A DNA stretch of 9,796 nucleotides from Lachnospiraceae bacterium (GCA_021770615.1 JAETQR010000077.1:1-9796), one strand, 5' to 3'; shown: positions 1 through 7,106, counted from the first letter of the stretch. A program made the numbers and translations. The notes: generated from the letters alone by a model not told the origin.

Positions 1-18
1 ATTTGGAGGAATAAAAAT

Positions 19-648
19 ATGGCTAATTCGTATCAGATCATAGATGAAAAAACATGGGAAAGAGCAATGCACTGCATGGTTTTTAGGAACAGTATTGAAC
101 CTGCTTTTTGTGTAACATTTGAAGCGGATATTACAAATTTTAAGCGTATGGTTAAGGAACAGGGATTATCATTTACATTGGCTATGGTATATGCCGTATG
201 CAAGTGCGCAAACAAAATAGAAGCCTTTCGCTATCGTTTTGTAGACGGACAAGTGGTTCTTTATGATAGAATTGATACCGCCTTTACTTATTTGAATAAG
301 GAAACCAATTTATTTAAGGTAGTAAATGTTCCAATGGCAGATGATTTGAAAGAATACTGTGAATTGGCATCAAAAACAGCAGATGAACAGAAAGAATATT
401 TTACAGGACCATTAGGAAATGATGTTTTCCAATGTTCGCCTATGCCGTGGGTAACATACACTCATATATCACATACAAACTCAGGAAAAAAGGATAACGC
501 AACACCTCTTTTTGATTGGGGAAAATACTATGAAAAAGATGGAAAAGTTATAATTCCAATTTCTGTACAGGCACATCATTCTTTTGTGGATGGATTGCAT
601 ATAGGACAGTTTGCAGAACAATTACAAAAGTTTCTGAACGAGTGTTGA
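19..648 (+). CDS. CatA-like O-acetyltransferase (chloramphenicol acetyltransferase family)
   Basis: The 209-residue product has the length and layout of trimeric chloramphenicol acetyltransferases, cytosolic enzymes that move acetyl from acetyl-CoA to the drug's 3-hydroxyl. Visible family marks are FRYRFVDGQVVLYD (70-83), SPMPW (140-144), whose Ser140 aligns with the oxyanion-stabilising Ser148 of CAT-III, the GKYY segment (168-171), and HHSFVDGLH (186-194) with the general-base His187 and structural Asp191. The HHSFVDG and MHCMVFRN blocks differ from classical CatA enzymes (HHAVCDG) and look more like the divergent CAT-like group of gut anaerobes, so activity on chloramphenicol is not assured; another small acceptor is possible. 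The ATG start is fixed by GGAGG at 5-9. The DUF3795 gene begins 34 nt downstream, suggesting co-transcription. The promoter lies outside the window. Confidence 0.85.
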   Translation: MANSYQIIDEKTWERAMHCMVFRNSIEPAFCVTFEADITNFKRMVKEQGLSFTLAMVYAVCKCANKIEAFRYRFVDGQVVLYDRIDTAFTYLNKETNLFKVVNVPMADDLKEYCELASKTADEQKEYFTGPLGNDVFQCSPMPWVTYTHISHTNSGKKDNATPLFDWGKYYEKDGKVIIPISVQAHHSFVDGLHIGQFAEQLQKFLNEC

Positions 649-682
649 ATTTCAGTTTATCTTTCTTACATTAGGAGATGCC

Positions 683-1234
683 ATGAAAGGATTTAACCGA
701 CCAAATCAATTATTCGCTCTATGCGGTTTGAATTGCGGGCTTTGCCCCATGTTTTTGAATAAATACTGTCCTGGCTGCGGTGGCGGTGAAGGAAATCAGT
801 CGTGTAAAATCGCAAGGTGCAGTATGGAACATGGCGGTGTTGAATATTGTTTCCAATGCAGTGAATACCCTTGTCCAAAATACGATCATATTGACGATTT
901 TGATTCTTTTATAACACACCGAAATCGAAAATCCGATATGGAAAAGGCCAAACGATTCGGGATAGACACCTATAATGCAGAGCAGGCGGAAAAAGCAAAA
1001 ATCTTGGAGATTTTCTTATTGGGGTATAATGATGGCCGCAAAAAAACACTCTTTTGTGTAGCTGTCAACCTGTTGGAACTGCAAGACCTACAAGCGATAA
1101 TCAGGGAAATTGAACGTAAACCTGATATGGAAACAATGACGCTCAAAGAAAAAAGCGCCTTTGTTGCTGGATTACTGCAGGATGCAGCGTCAGCGAAAAA
1201 TATCGATTTAAAACTTCATAAGAAAAAGGGATAA
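683..1234 (+). CDS. DUF3795 cysteine-rich protein
   Basis: The 183-residue protein begins with a dense cysteine block: Cys14, 18, 21, 29, 32, 41, 46, 56, 59 and 64, including CGLNCGLC (14-21), CPGC (29-32) and YCFQCSEYPC (55-64). This arrangement is the signature of DUF3795, a family of unknown function common in Clostridia and methanogens and presumed to bind zinc or an iron-sulfur cluster. The remainder (about 75-180) is charged and probably helical, with no membrane segment or signal peptide, so the protein should be cytoplasmic. An AGGAG at 673-677 sits 5 nt before the ATG. It follows the CatA-like gene closely on the same strand and is followed by two terminators, so the pair looks like the end of one operon. 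No substrate can be assigned; the family call is firm, the metal ligand is inference. Confidence 0.8.
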   Translation: MKGFNRPNQLFALCGLNCGLCPMFLNKYCPGCGGGEGNQSCKIARCSMEHGGVEYCFQCSEYPCPKYDHIDDFDSFITHRNRKSDMEKAKRFGIDTYNAEQAEKAKILEIFLLGYNDGRKKTLFCVAVNLLELQDLQAIIREIERKPDMETMTLKEKSAFVAGLLQDAASAKNIDLKLHKKKG

Positions 1235-1385
1235 TTTGAATATGCTTTAATTTCACACATGAACCAATGCTTATAGATCATCTAATCTAATCTTCTCTTC
1301 TCTCAATTAAATATTTTTGAAACTACGCTACATATTTCGGGTAGCGCTTTTTCTCTATAATAAAACGCAAAGGTGTTGAAAGCCT
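1235..1385. other. Intergenic gap with two terminators
   Basis: This short AT-rich gap has no coding potential that I can support. It holds the two consecutive hairpin terminators listed separately and forms the boundary between the AT-rich CatA/DUF3795 pair and the more GC-rich conjugative-element remnant. Confidence 0.6.
1326..1353 (+). terminator. Rho-independent terminator after the DUF3795 gene
   Basis: CGCTAC (1326-1331) pairs perfectly with GTAGCG (1341-1346) around a 9-nt loop and is followed by a T-rich run starting at 1348. It would stop transcripts from the CatA-like/DUF3795 pair about 90 nt after the DUF3795 stop codon. Confidence 0.65.
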
Positions 1386-1396
1386 TTGCGTTTTTT
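1362..1396 (+). terminator. Strong 12-bp stem terminator
   Basis: AAAACGCAAAGG (1362-1373) is perfectly complementary to CCTTTGCGTTTT (1383-1394) around a 9-nt loop, and the T run continues to 1396. The A-rich left arm means it may also work on the minus strand. It overlaps the only possible start codon (TTG 1386) of the following DUF3849-type frame, which argues that this frame lost its real start. Confidence 0.8.
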
Positions 1397-1847
1397 AATA
1401 ACCAAACTCAATAAGGAGGCAATCGAACAGGTCATTGCGGACAACTACCGGGACAACCGTTTAGGCCCCGCATGTGTGCAGCAGGTCTTACAGAAATTTG
1501 ATCCTGGCCGGATTTTCTATGTCCTTGCCAACACGGTCCGGCAGAAAGATTATGACGGGCGGATTTCCCGTGATAACAAAGCGTGGGCGCAGACAATCCC
1601 GGTCTGTGAGGATAAGGACGGTTTCGGATATGACCGGAATGTTTCCTTTGTTGTAGACCGCAGCCATACAGGATTGATGGATTTATTTCTCACGCAGGCA
1701 AGACGGGAGTATGCGCTGGCACAGGAGAAACCTTCTGTCCGTGAAAGTCTGAATAAAAGCGCCGGGCAGCAGGCAGCGCATAGTGATAAACCGAAAATAA
1801 AAAAGAACAGGCACGATAACAGAGCCGGTTTTACAGTAAGGGGGTGA
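1386..1847 (+). CDS. DUF3849-type conjugative-element protein, 5'-truncated
   Basis: The frame encodes 153 residues if TTG 1386 is used. That codon lies inside a terminator arm and has no ribosome site, and a stop (TGA 1377-1379) closes the frame just upstream, so this is almost certainly the 3' part of a longer gene. Recognisable text starts near KEAIEQVIADNY (11-22) and continues through FYVLANTV, DYDGRISRDNKAWAQTIPV and DGFGYDRN (about 44-86). That is the conserved core I associate with DUF3849, found in long accessory proteins of gut Firmicute ICEs. The C-terminal 45 residues are Lys/Arg-rich and poorly structured. Its function is unknown. The stop codon lies 4 nt before the relaxase ATG, keeping the tight operon spacing of the parent element. 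The DUF number rests on recalled motifs. Confidence 0.6.
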   Translation: MRFLITKLNKEAIEQVIADNYRDNRLGPACVQQVLQKFDPGRIFYVLANTVRQKDYDGRISRDNKAWAQTIPVCEDKDGFGYDRNVSFVVDRSHTGLMDLFLTQARREYALAQEKPSVRESLNKSAGQQAAHSDKPKIKKNRHDNRAGFTVRG

Positions 1848-1851
1848 TGGG

Positions 1852-2112
1852 ATGGCGACCACACGGCTCATGCCGCTGCACGTTGGGAAAGGCCGGGATG
1901 TTTCCACGGCCATAGCGGATATTATTGACTATGTGGAAAATCCGCAGAAAACCGATTTTGGAAAATTCATTTATGGCTATGAGTGTGACACCCGGACCGC
2001 TGATGCGGAGCCCAGAAAGCGGCACAGACGGCGAAAGCCACCGCAAAGGCGACAGCCGAAGCAACGAAAACCACGGTCAAGGCGACCATTGCGGCGGTCA
2101 AGGCAATCATAG
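1852..2112 (+). pseudogene. Relaxase N-terminal fragment, broken and fused out of frame
   Basis: An intact start is present: GGGGG at 1840-1844 precedes ATG 1852. The first 53 codons read MATTRLMPLHVGKGRD, IIDYVENPQKTDFGK and ECDTRTADAE, the N-terminus of MobA/VirD2-type relaxases (PF03432) of Clostridia conjugative elements, which nick at oriT and stay covalently bound to the transferred strand. Family members run several hundred residues; the histidine triad (HxHxH) that coordinates the catalytic metal is absent. From about 2011 the translation turns into Arg/Lys/Pro-rich text (PRKRHRRRKPP onward) up to a stop at 2110-2112. This is the out-of-frame reading of the next gene's Ala/Lys/Thr-rich N-terminus. 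The fragment cannot be a functional relaxase. The proposed deletion joint is 2008-2012. Confidence 0.82.
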
Positions 2113-2165
2113 CGGGGACGAAAGCCCTTATTTCTGCCCTTATCGCAGGCGGCTGGATTGCTGTC

Positions 2166-3152
2166 GTGATAATCCTTATCGTCGTCCTGCTTGGGTGCGC
2201 CGTTTCCCTGTTCGGGGGCGGCAGCGAAAGCACTTCCTATACCCCTGTCAGTGCGGAGGTCGAAGCCTACACGCCGTTGATACAGAAGTATGCGAAGCAG
2301 TACGGAATCCCCGAATATGTGGAACTTATCAAGGCGGTGATGATGCAGGAATCTGGGGGAAAAGGCAGCGACCCGATGCAGGCGGCGGAGGGGAGCTTCA
2401 ACAAGAAATACCCCCATCAGCCGAACGGCATCAAAGACCCCGAATATTCCATTGAGTGCGGTGTGCAGGAACTAAAAGCTGCCCTTGTTTCAGCCGAAGT
2501 GGAGAACCTGCTAGACATGGAGCGCATCAAGCTCGCCTTGCAGGGCTACAATTTCGGCAACGGGTATATCTCATGGGCAAAGACCAACTACGGCGGCTAT
2601 TCCTATGCAAATGCGGTGGAATTTTCCGCTATGCAGGCGGCAAAGCTAGGGTGGGAAAAATACGGCGACACGCAGTACCCCGCCCATGTGTTACGCTATT
2701 ATCCATACGGACGGGCGTTTACAAGCGGCGGCAACCAAGCCATTGTAGAGGTTGCCTTAACGCAGCTCGGCAATGAGGGCGGTCAGCCTTATTGGAACTG
2801 GTACGGCTTTGGCGGGCGTGTGGAATGGTGCGCCTGCTTTGCATCGTGGTGTGCCGACCAGTGCGGCTATCTGGAGAGCGGCATCATCCCGAAATTCTCT
2901 TTATGCTCGGACGGCGTGAACTGGTTCAAGGGCAAAGGGCAATGGCGGGACAAGAACTATGAACCGCAGGCAGGCGACCTTATTTTCTTTGATTGGGGGA
3001 GCAACGGCTCAATCGACCATGTGGGAATCGTGGAGAAATGCGAGAATGGGACGGTCTATACCGTGGAGGGCAACTCTGGCGATGCCTGCAAACAGCAGAG
3101 CTATTCAGTCGGGAACAGCTCAATTTATGGTTATGGAGTGCCTATTTATTAG
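2166..3152 (+). CDS. Conjugation-associated peptidoglycan hydrolase (lysozyme-like + CHAP), CD1108 type, 5'-truncated
   Basis: The product is a VirB1-type wall hydrolase that opens peptidoglycan for the mating channel of Gram-positive ICEs. Numbering from GTG 2166: a hydrophobic membrane segment (1-16), then a lysozyme/Slt-like domain with MMQESGGKG (59-67; catalytic Glu62) and QGYNFGNGYISWA (126-138), then a CHAP amidase/endopeptidase domain with EWCACFASWCA (220-230; nucleophile Cys222), DHVGIV (284-289; His285) and VEGN (300-303). GTG 2166 falls inside the membrane segment and has no convincing ribosome site. The same frame is open back to 2004 and encodes an Ala/Lys/Thr-rich lead (AQKAAQTAKATAK onward from 2010) that family members carry before the membrane helix. 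The true start was lost at the relaxase fusion, so export and expression are doubtful although both catalytic domains are intact. Confidence 0.8.
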   Translation: MIILIVVLLGCAVSLFGGGSESTSYTPVSAEVEAYTPLIQKYAKQYGIPEYVELIKAVMMQESGGKGSDPMQAAEGSFNKKYPHQPNGIKDPEYSIECGVQELKAALVSAEVENLLDMERIKLALQGYNFGNGYISWAKTNYGGYSYANAVEFSAMQAAKLGWEKYGDTQYPAHVLRYYPYGRAFTSGGNQAIVEVALTQLGNEGGQPYWNWYGFGGRVEWCACFASWCADQCGYLESGIIPKFSLCSDGVNWFKGKGQWRDKNYEPQAGDLIFFDWGSNGSIDHVGIVEKCENGTVYTVEGNSGDACKQQSYSVGNSSIYGYGVPIY

Positions 3153-3173
3153 CAGGAAAAAGGCGAAAGAAAA

Positions 3174-3204
3174 CCAGAGGTTCTATTCCTCTGGCTCTTT
3201 TGCT
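3174..3204. terminator. Terminator between the hydrolase gene and the convergent regulator gene
   Basis: CCAGAGG (3174-3180) and CCTCTGG (3188-3194) form a perfect 7-bp stem with a 7-nt loop, followed by CTCTTTTGCTTT. The left flank is A-rich, giving T runs on the minus strand, so the hairpin can end both the hydrolase transcript and the oppositely oriented regulator gene, whose stop codon is at 3236. Confidence 0.75.
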
Positions 3205-3235
3205 TTACATATCACGGAAAATAAAGTACAAATCA

Positions 3236-4966
3236 TTATTCCATTACGGGAACAACCATATTCTCGAAAGCATTCCGCATTTTCGGATGACGGATTAGAA
3301 AGTGGATAGCAGGAGTTTTGTTTTTGGAAACAATAACCCATTTCCCTTCACGAATATTAATCTGTATATTTCTAAATGCAGGCGAATGATTTTCTACTGC
3401 TTTATAATTTTTGTGTTGCTTTGCATATTCCTTTGCCTGTTTCAAATGTTCCCTATAATCATCCCAACTATAAAGAATATCTTTTTCATAAAACATCCCC
3501 GAAAGAGGCATAACGATTGGATATTGCTTAAATTCCGTTTCTGTAAGCGAAGGAATTTCTTCCGTAATACTGCTATGCTGTAAAATCTCATTTGCTATTT
3601 TCCGTTGCATGGCAACATAATTTTTGATTTCAGCCTGCTCCGTATCGGGGATTTTATTATTCCTTAAAATTTGGGCAATCAAATCATCCGTTGCTGTGTA
3701 TAACGATAAGGATGAAAGTATAAAATACCTGTGTCCCTCTGCTTGGGAATCGGTCTGTAAAAATGTATTATAGTCCCGCTCACGGTCTTGCCGATAAATT
3801 TCCATTAGTGGTGAAGATTTTGATAAAAGGCGTTCCGCACGCTTTTTGTAATAAGCAACTTCCTCTTTGTTTTTTGTCAGATAATATCTTCCCTCACTAT
3901 GGTATCCGCAGATTGCTTCACCCGTTAATGCAACGCTTCCAGAAACTTTTAAGAAATGGGAAAATATATTGTCCTGTGCATTTTTTAAATAATAGGGAGA
4001 AATCTGCCCTGTCATATACATAGGTATCCAGCTTTCCAGACCAAGCATCATATCCTCAAAAGAACGGTCTATATTATGAATCTGATTTAAGTGCAGTCCT
4101 TTTTTCAGCATCATAGCCATACCGAACATCCATTTTTTAGGAAATTCTTCATCTTTTGCCATTTCTCCCATTGGCATATCACTGTACATAATGACAGGCT
4201 CCATAGACTTGGATAAGACTGTTGCCTTTAAGAAAGACAGCTCACTTTCCATCATCTCTTTCAGACCCAAGTAGCTTTTCGAGGTAGGAAGCTGAAAAGG
4301 GGCAGACGGGACTTTTAATTCATCAAAATGGATGGCTCTGATATATTCGTTTAGATTAAACGCCTCTAATTTCTCCAAAAAACCTGCCAGATAATTTTTA
4401 GAAACTCCAGTCCCATTCATAATCCATTCGGCAAGGAGTGTTTGATATATATCGTGATTTGCCAGTTTGTCTGACTTGCATCCGATTAAATCTGCAATGA
4501 CTTCCTTTTCTGAATCATTCTGAAAACGCCGAACAATAAAACCAGCGATGCCCCACGCAAATTTCTCTGGATTGGCAGGATGCCGCAGACCGTTTCTTAT
4601 ACGGGAAACATAGGAGGAATCATAATTCAAAAATCTCGAAAGCTCGGAAACATTGATAGACAGCATAGTGAGCAATGTATTGAAATTTGTCTGAAACTGT
4701 TTCATATCAACCATGCTGCTCTTAACGAATGGGGAAAACGCTTCCGATACAGACTCTACCGTAACATCAGCGATTTTCTTGTTCTGTGCAATACAGACAA
4801 TCCCTTCTATTAGATTTGTAAGGTTTTCTGTGTTTGCTTCTGGAATACGTTCACCAGAACGGTATCGGCTTATCGTGGCGGCTGAAAGCCCAGAACTTTT
4901 ACATAAGTCCTTAGCGCTACAGTCTAACAGCTCTATATATTCCGCAAGCTTGTCTTTGAAATCCAT
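3236..4966 (-). CDS. Large XRE-like regulator with two helix-turn-helix segments
   Basis: The 576-residue protein has an N-terminal HTH (about 2-55; SAKDLCKSSGLSAATISRYR at 17-36, then SGERIP) and a second HTH-like segment (about 95-145; SELSRFLNYDSSYVSRIRNG at 107-126). Both keep the S-x-x-SRxR recognition-helix pattern of Cro/C1-type regulators. The remaining 420 residues are mostly helical with no recognised domain; distinctive stretches are GLHLNQIHNIDRSFEDMMLG (290-309), WIPMYMTGQISPYYL and the C-terminal WVIVSKNKTPAIHFLIRHPK (543-562). There is no signal peptide or membrane helix, so it should act in the cytoplasm. Start 4966 is preferred over ATG 4999: GGGG lies 8 nt upstream, and the promoter at 5005-5032 would begin RNA near 4998. 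It is divergent from the two secreted-protein genes and probably controls them; sign and signal are unknown. Confidence 0.75.
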   Translation of the reverse strand: MDFKDKLAEYIELLDCSAKDLCKSSGLSAATISRYRSGERIPEANTENLTNLIEGIVCIAQNKKIADVTVESVSEAFSPFVKSSMVDMKQFQTNFNTLLTMLSINVSELSRFLNYDSSYVSRIRNGLRHPANPEKFAWGIAGFIVRRFQNDSEKEVIADLIGCKSDKLANHDIYQTLLAEWIMNGTGVSKNYLAGFLEKLEAFNLNEYIRAIHFDELKVPSAPFQLPTSKSYLGLKEMMESELSFLKATVLSKSMEPVIMYSDMPMGEMAKDEEFPKKWMFGMAMMLKKGLHLNQIHNIDRSFEDMMLGLESWIPMYMTGQISPYYLKNAQDNIFSHFLKVSGSVALTGEAICGYHSEGRYYLTKNKEEVAYYKKRAERLLSKSSPLMEIYRQDRERDYNTFLQTDSQAEGHRYFILSSLSLYTATDDLIAQILRNNKIPDTEQAEIKNYVAMQRKIANEILQHSSITEEIPSLTETEFKQYPIVMPLSGMFYEKDILYSWDDYREHLKQAKEYAKQHKNYKAVENHSPAFRNIQINIREGKWVIVSKNKTPAIHFLIRHPKMRNAFENMVVPVME

Positions 4967-5004
4967 GATTTTTACCCCGTTTTGTTTGTAATTTCTCATC
5001 TATT

Positions 5005-5032
5005 ATTATATAGCATATTGCCAAGAAAACAA
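5005..5032 (-). promoter_or_regulatory. Sigma-A-like promoter for the regulator gene
   Basis: On the minus strand TATAAT (5010-5005) lies 16 nt after TTGTTT (5032-5027). RNA would start near 4998, leaving a leader of about 32 nt before ATG 4966 and excluding the upstream ATG at 4999. The -10 is a consensus match; the -35 is weak. Confidence 0.5.
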
Positions 5033-5051
5033 CACTTTGTTTCACAAATTG
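5033..5051. promoter_or_regulatory. Candidate operator palindrome in the divergent gap
   Basis: TTTGT (5036-5040) and ACAAA (5044-5048) form a perfect palindrome around TTC, and CA/TG pairs extend it to 5033-5051 with one mismatch. It lies immediately upstream of the regulator's -35 and just before TTGACT of the opposite promoter, a position from which one bound dimer could act on both directions. A wider TGCCAA (5019-5024)/TTGGCA (5049-5054) inverted repeat overlaps it. Confidence 0.35.
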
Positions 5052-5054
5052 GCA

Positions 5055-5103
5055 TTGACTATTCGGAAAGAACAGATAATTATGGAGCGGGATTTAGTAT
5101 AAT
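5055..5103 (+). promoter_or_regulatory. Promoter region for the two secreted-protein genes
   Basis: TTGACT (5055-5060) is a good -35. The best-spaced -10 is weak: AATTAT (5078-5083), 17 nt away. A perfect TATAAT (5098-5103) lies 37 nt away and has no recognisable -35 of its own. Either the first pair is used weakly or the second -10 needs an activator, which the neighbouring regulator could supply. Confidence 0.4.
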
Positions 5104-5183
5104 GAGGATAGAAAATTTTGAGTTTTCTGTAGCCTGCAAAATGGGCAGGATAATAATCAATAATTTAAAGGAGGGCATCCATT

Positions 5184-7106
5184 ATGAAAAAATTGAAAAG
5201 AAAGACAAAGTGGATGGGGCTATTGCTGTCACTTTGCATGGCACTGTCAATTGTGCCGTTGACAGCGTTTGCGGAAGAAGCGGAAAGTACGGAAGAAGTG
5301 GAAATCACGAAACGAGATTCGATGGTTGAGCACATTTTGAATGAAGAAAATAACTGGGATATTTCCGATGAACTGATTATGCCGGGCGAGTCTTTCTGCA
5401 TTGAGCCGAAATATGAATGTACGACTTCAAAAGTTCAGAGTGGTGTACTTGAGTTTGCGGCTGTCCCTATATTATCTCATGTATCCCTTTTACTGTCTCA
5501 TCCTGACAGCGACCCTAACAGTGATTTGGACGATGGTAAAGCAAGGTGGTACACGAATAAATTAGTAAGGAGTACGGCAGATACTACGAAAATTGTCCCT
5601 TGCAAGACCAATACTTATAATGTAATAAAGACGGCATATGACAAGGGAGATTTGGATAATGCACTGGCACAGAATCCGCAGGATGCAGAGCATCAGGCGG
5701 CATTACAGGCGGCATTACAATCAGCTTTGAGTGGAGAAACAACGGTAAATGCAGGATATGTAAACAATACAGGGCTGCCTTTTGTTCTCGAACAGGTGCG
5801 TGGTGGCAGTACGCAATTTGAAGGGACGGTAAAAGGCGGCAAGTACGGCGAAACGATTCTTGTTGATGCATCTTCCACACACAACTGGGGCTGCACGATA
5901 CGTTTTTACGAGCCTTATTATACATTGTCCTATACGGGCTTGCAGGAAGGAGAAGAGGAAGGGCTTCCTGACCGCTACTATATTCAAAATGAAAAACAGG
6001 AGCTTGTCATGGCAGGTCTGATTCGTCCGGGGAAACATCTTGTCCAATGGAAAGGATTGCCGTTCGCTGAACAAAGAAAAGTTGGCGACAATGTGGTTTT
6101 GTCTTTTGACTGGGACAATATTTGCCACGCAGGTTATAATTTTGGAGATGAAACCTTGTCCCCTGTTTTCAAGGACGGATTTACAGTTACGTTCAACCCG
6201 AATGGCGGAACGATAGCGGATAAGGAATCCGATATTCATGAATTAGATACAACAAGTGAAACTTTTTTTGATATAGGAGCCTATGTTCCAAAACGTGACG
6301 GATATACATTTCTCGGTTGGTGCCCATACCCTTCCGCAGATGACGATAGTCTGATTAGAAATACAAAAAATTATGATTGGGTAGATAAATGGGTAGCGGA
6401 CTGGAACAATAGTTTGGTTGAGAAAAAGTATGATATTCAGCTCTATGCGAAGTGGGAGAAAACAGACCCATGTGCAAATGGTCATAAGACGCAGAAAACG
6501 GTGGCGAAGGCGACTGTAAGTAGTGATGGTAAAATCGTCACGAAATGCTCCGTTTGCAATGAAATACTTTCAACAGAGATAATACCGAGGGCATCCAACA
6601 TCAGCTTGTCTGCCACCTCCTACACTTATGATGGGAAGGTAAAGAAACCGTCTGTTACGGTGAAGGATGATAAAGGAGAAAAGGTCAGCTCAGAAAATTA
6701 TACCGTTTCTTATGCAAAAGGGTGTAAGAATGTCGGAACTTATGCTGCGACAGTAAAATTCAAAGGAAATTACAGTGGAACAGTCAGGAAAACCTTTACT
6801 ATCAAGCCGAAATCAACCAGTATATCCAAGCTGACAGCAGGCAGGAAGAAGTTTACCGTTAAGTGGAAGAAGCAGGCAGCACAGACAACAGGCTATCAGA
6901 TTCAGTACAGTACTTCTTCAAAGTTTAAGAATGCAAAAACTGTAACGGTATCAAAGAATAAGACAACAGGCAAGACCGTTTCAAAGTTAAAGGCGAAGAA
7001 GAAATATTATGTAAGAGTCCGTACATACAAGACAGTTAAGACAGGCGGAAAATCAACAAAAATATATTCTTCATGGAGCAAAGCGAAGACTGTGAAAGCA
7101 AAATAA
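5184..7106 (+). CDS. Secreted surface protein A: InlB-type repeat, Cys knuckle, MBG/Ig-like and FnIII-like tail
   Basis: The 640-residue protein has a signal peptide (basic MKKLKRKTK, hydrophobic core, cleavage after AFA at 28-30). Residues 31-330 match no family I know; they include an Ala/Gln helix (QAALQAALQSAL, 171-182). Residues 333-424 resemble an InlB B-repeat/Flg_new domain (FTVTFNPNGG, GYTFLGW, LYAKW). Residues 430-468 carry Cys430, GH (433-434) and CSVC (455-458), a knuckle that may bind zinc. Residues 470-542 are MBG/Ig-like and 543-640 FnIII-like, a Lys-rich tail nearly identical to that of the next gene. No LPXTG or membrane anchor is visible, so it is secreted or held by charge on the wall. 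The start is fixed by AAAGGAGGG (5167-5175), 8 nt before ATG. Binding target unknown. Confidence 0.75.
   Translation: MKKLKRKTKWMGLLLSLCMALSIVPLTAFAEEAESTEEVEITKRDSMVEHILNEENNWDISDELIMPGESFCIEPKYECTTSKVQSGVLEFAAVPILSHVSLLLSHPDSDPNSDLDDGKARWYTNKLVRSTADTTKIVPCKTNTYNVIKTAYDKGDLDNALAQNPQDAEHQAALQAALQSALSGETTVNAGYVNNTGLPFVLEQVRGGSTQFEGTVKGGKYGETILVDASSTHNWGCTIRFYEPYYTLSYTGLQEGEEEGLPDRYYIQNEKQELVMAGLIRPGKHLVQWKGLPFAEQRKVGDNVVLSFDWDNICHAGYNFGDETLSPVFKDGFTVTFNPNGGTIADKESDIHELDTTSETFFDIGAYVPKRDGYTFLGWCPYPSADDDSLIRNTKNYDWVDKWVADWNNSLVEKKYDIQLYAKWEKTDPCANGHKTQKTVAKATVSSDGKIVTKCSVCNEILSTEIIPRASNISLSATSYTYDGKVKKPSVTVKDDKGEKVSSENYTVSYAKGCKNVGTYAATVKFKGNYSGTVRKTFTIKPKSTSISKLTAGRKKFTVKWKKQAAQTTGYQIQYSTSSKFKNAKTVTVSKNKTTGKTVSKLKAKKKYYVRVRTYKTVKTGGKSTKIYSSWSKAKTVKAK
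5694..5717 (+). repeat. Two tandem 12-nt units inside secreted protein A
   Basis: CAGGCGGCATTA occurs twice head to tail (5694-5705 and 5706-5717), encoding QAAL twice, followed by a degenerate third unit encoding QSAL. The units keep frame, so gain or loss by slippage would only lengthen or shorten a helical segment. Confidence 0.7.
6591..7103 (+). repeat. Direct repeat copy 1: shared C-terminal tail module
   Basis: These 513 nt match 8512-9024 at 483 positions with no gaps. The encoded 171 residues differ at 10. The longest identical run is 107 nt. Homology begins abruptly at the ASN codons and ends at the stop codon; sequence on both sides is unrelated. Confidence 0.9.

Noticed and set aside
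1550..2417. Long minus-strand frames opposite the ICE remnant
   Set aside because: They are antisense shadows in GC-rich coding DNA, with no family similarity or ribosome sites.
1925..2455. A 176-codon open frame crossing the relaxase/hydrolase joint
   Set aside because: It is rich in Arg, Gly and Pro and is the out-of-frame reading of two recognisable genes.
4967..4999. Eleven extra N-terminal codons for the regulator from ATG 4999
   Set aside because: There is no ribosome site before it, and the best promoter would start RNA at about 4998; ATG 4966 has GGGG 8 nt upstream.
5104..5166. Riboswitch or attenuator in the leader of secreted protein A
   Set aside because: Only a 5-bp hairpin CCTGC/GCAGG (5133-5149) is visible, with no T run and no known aptamer pattern.
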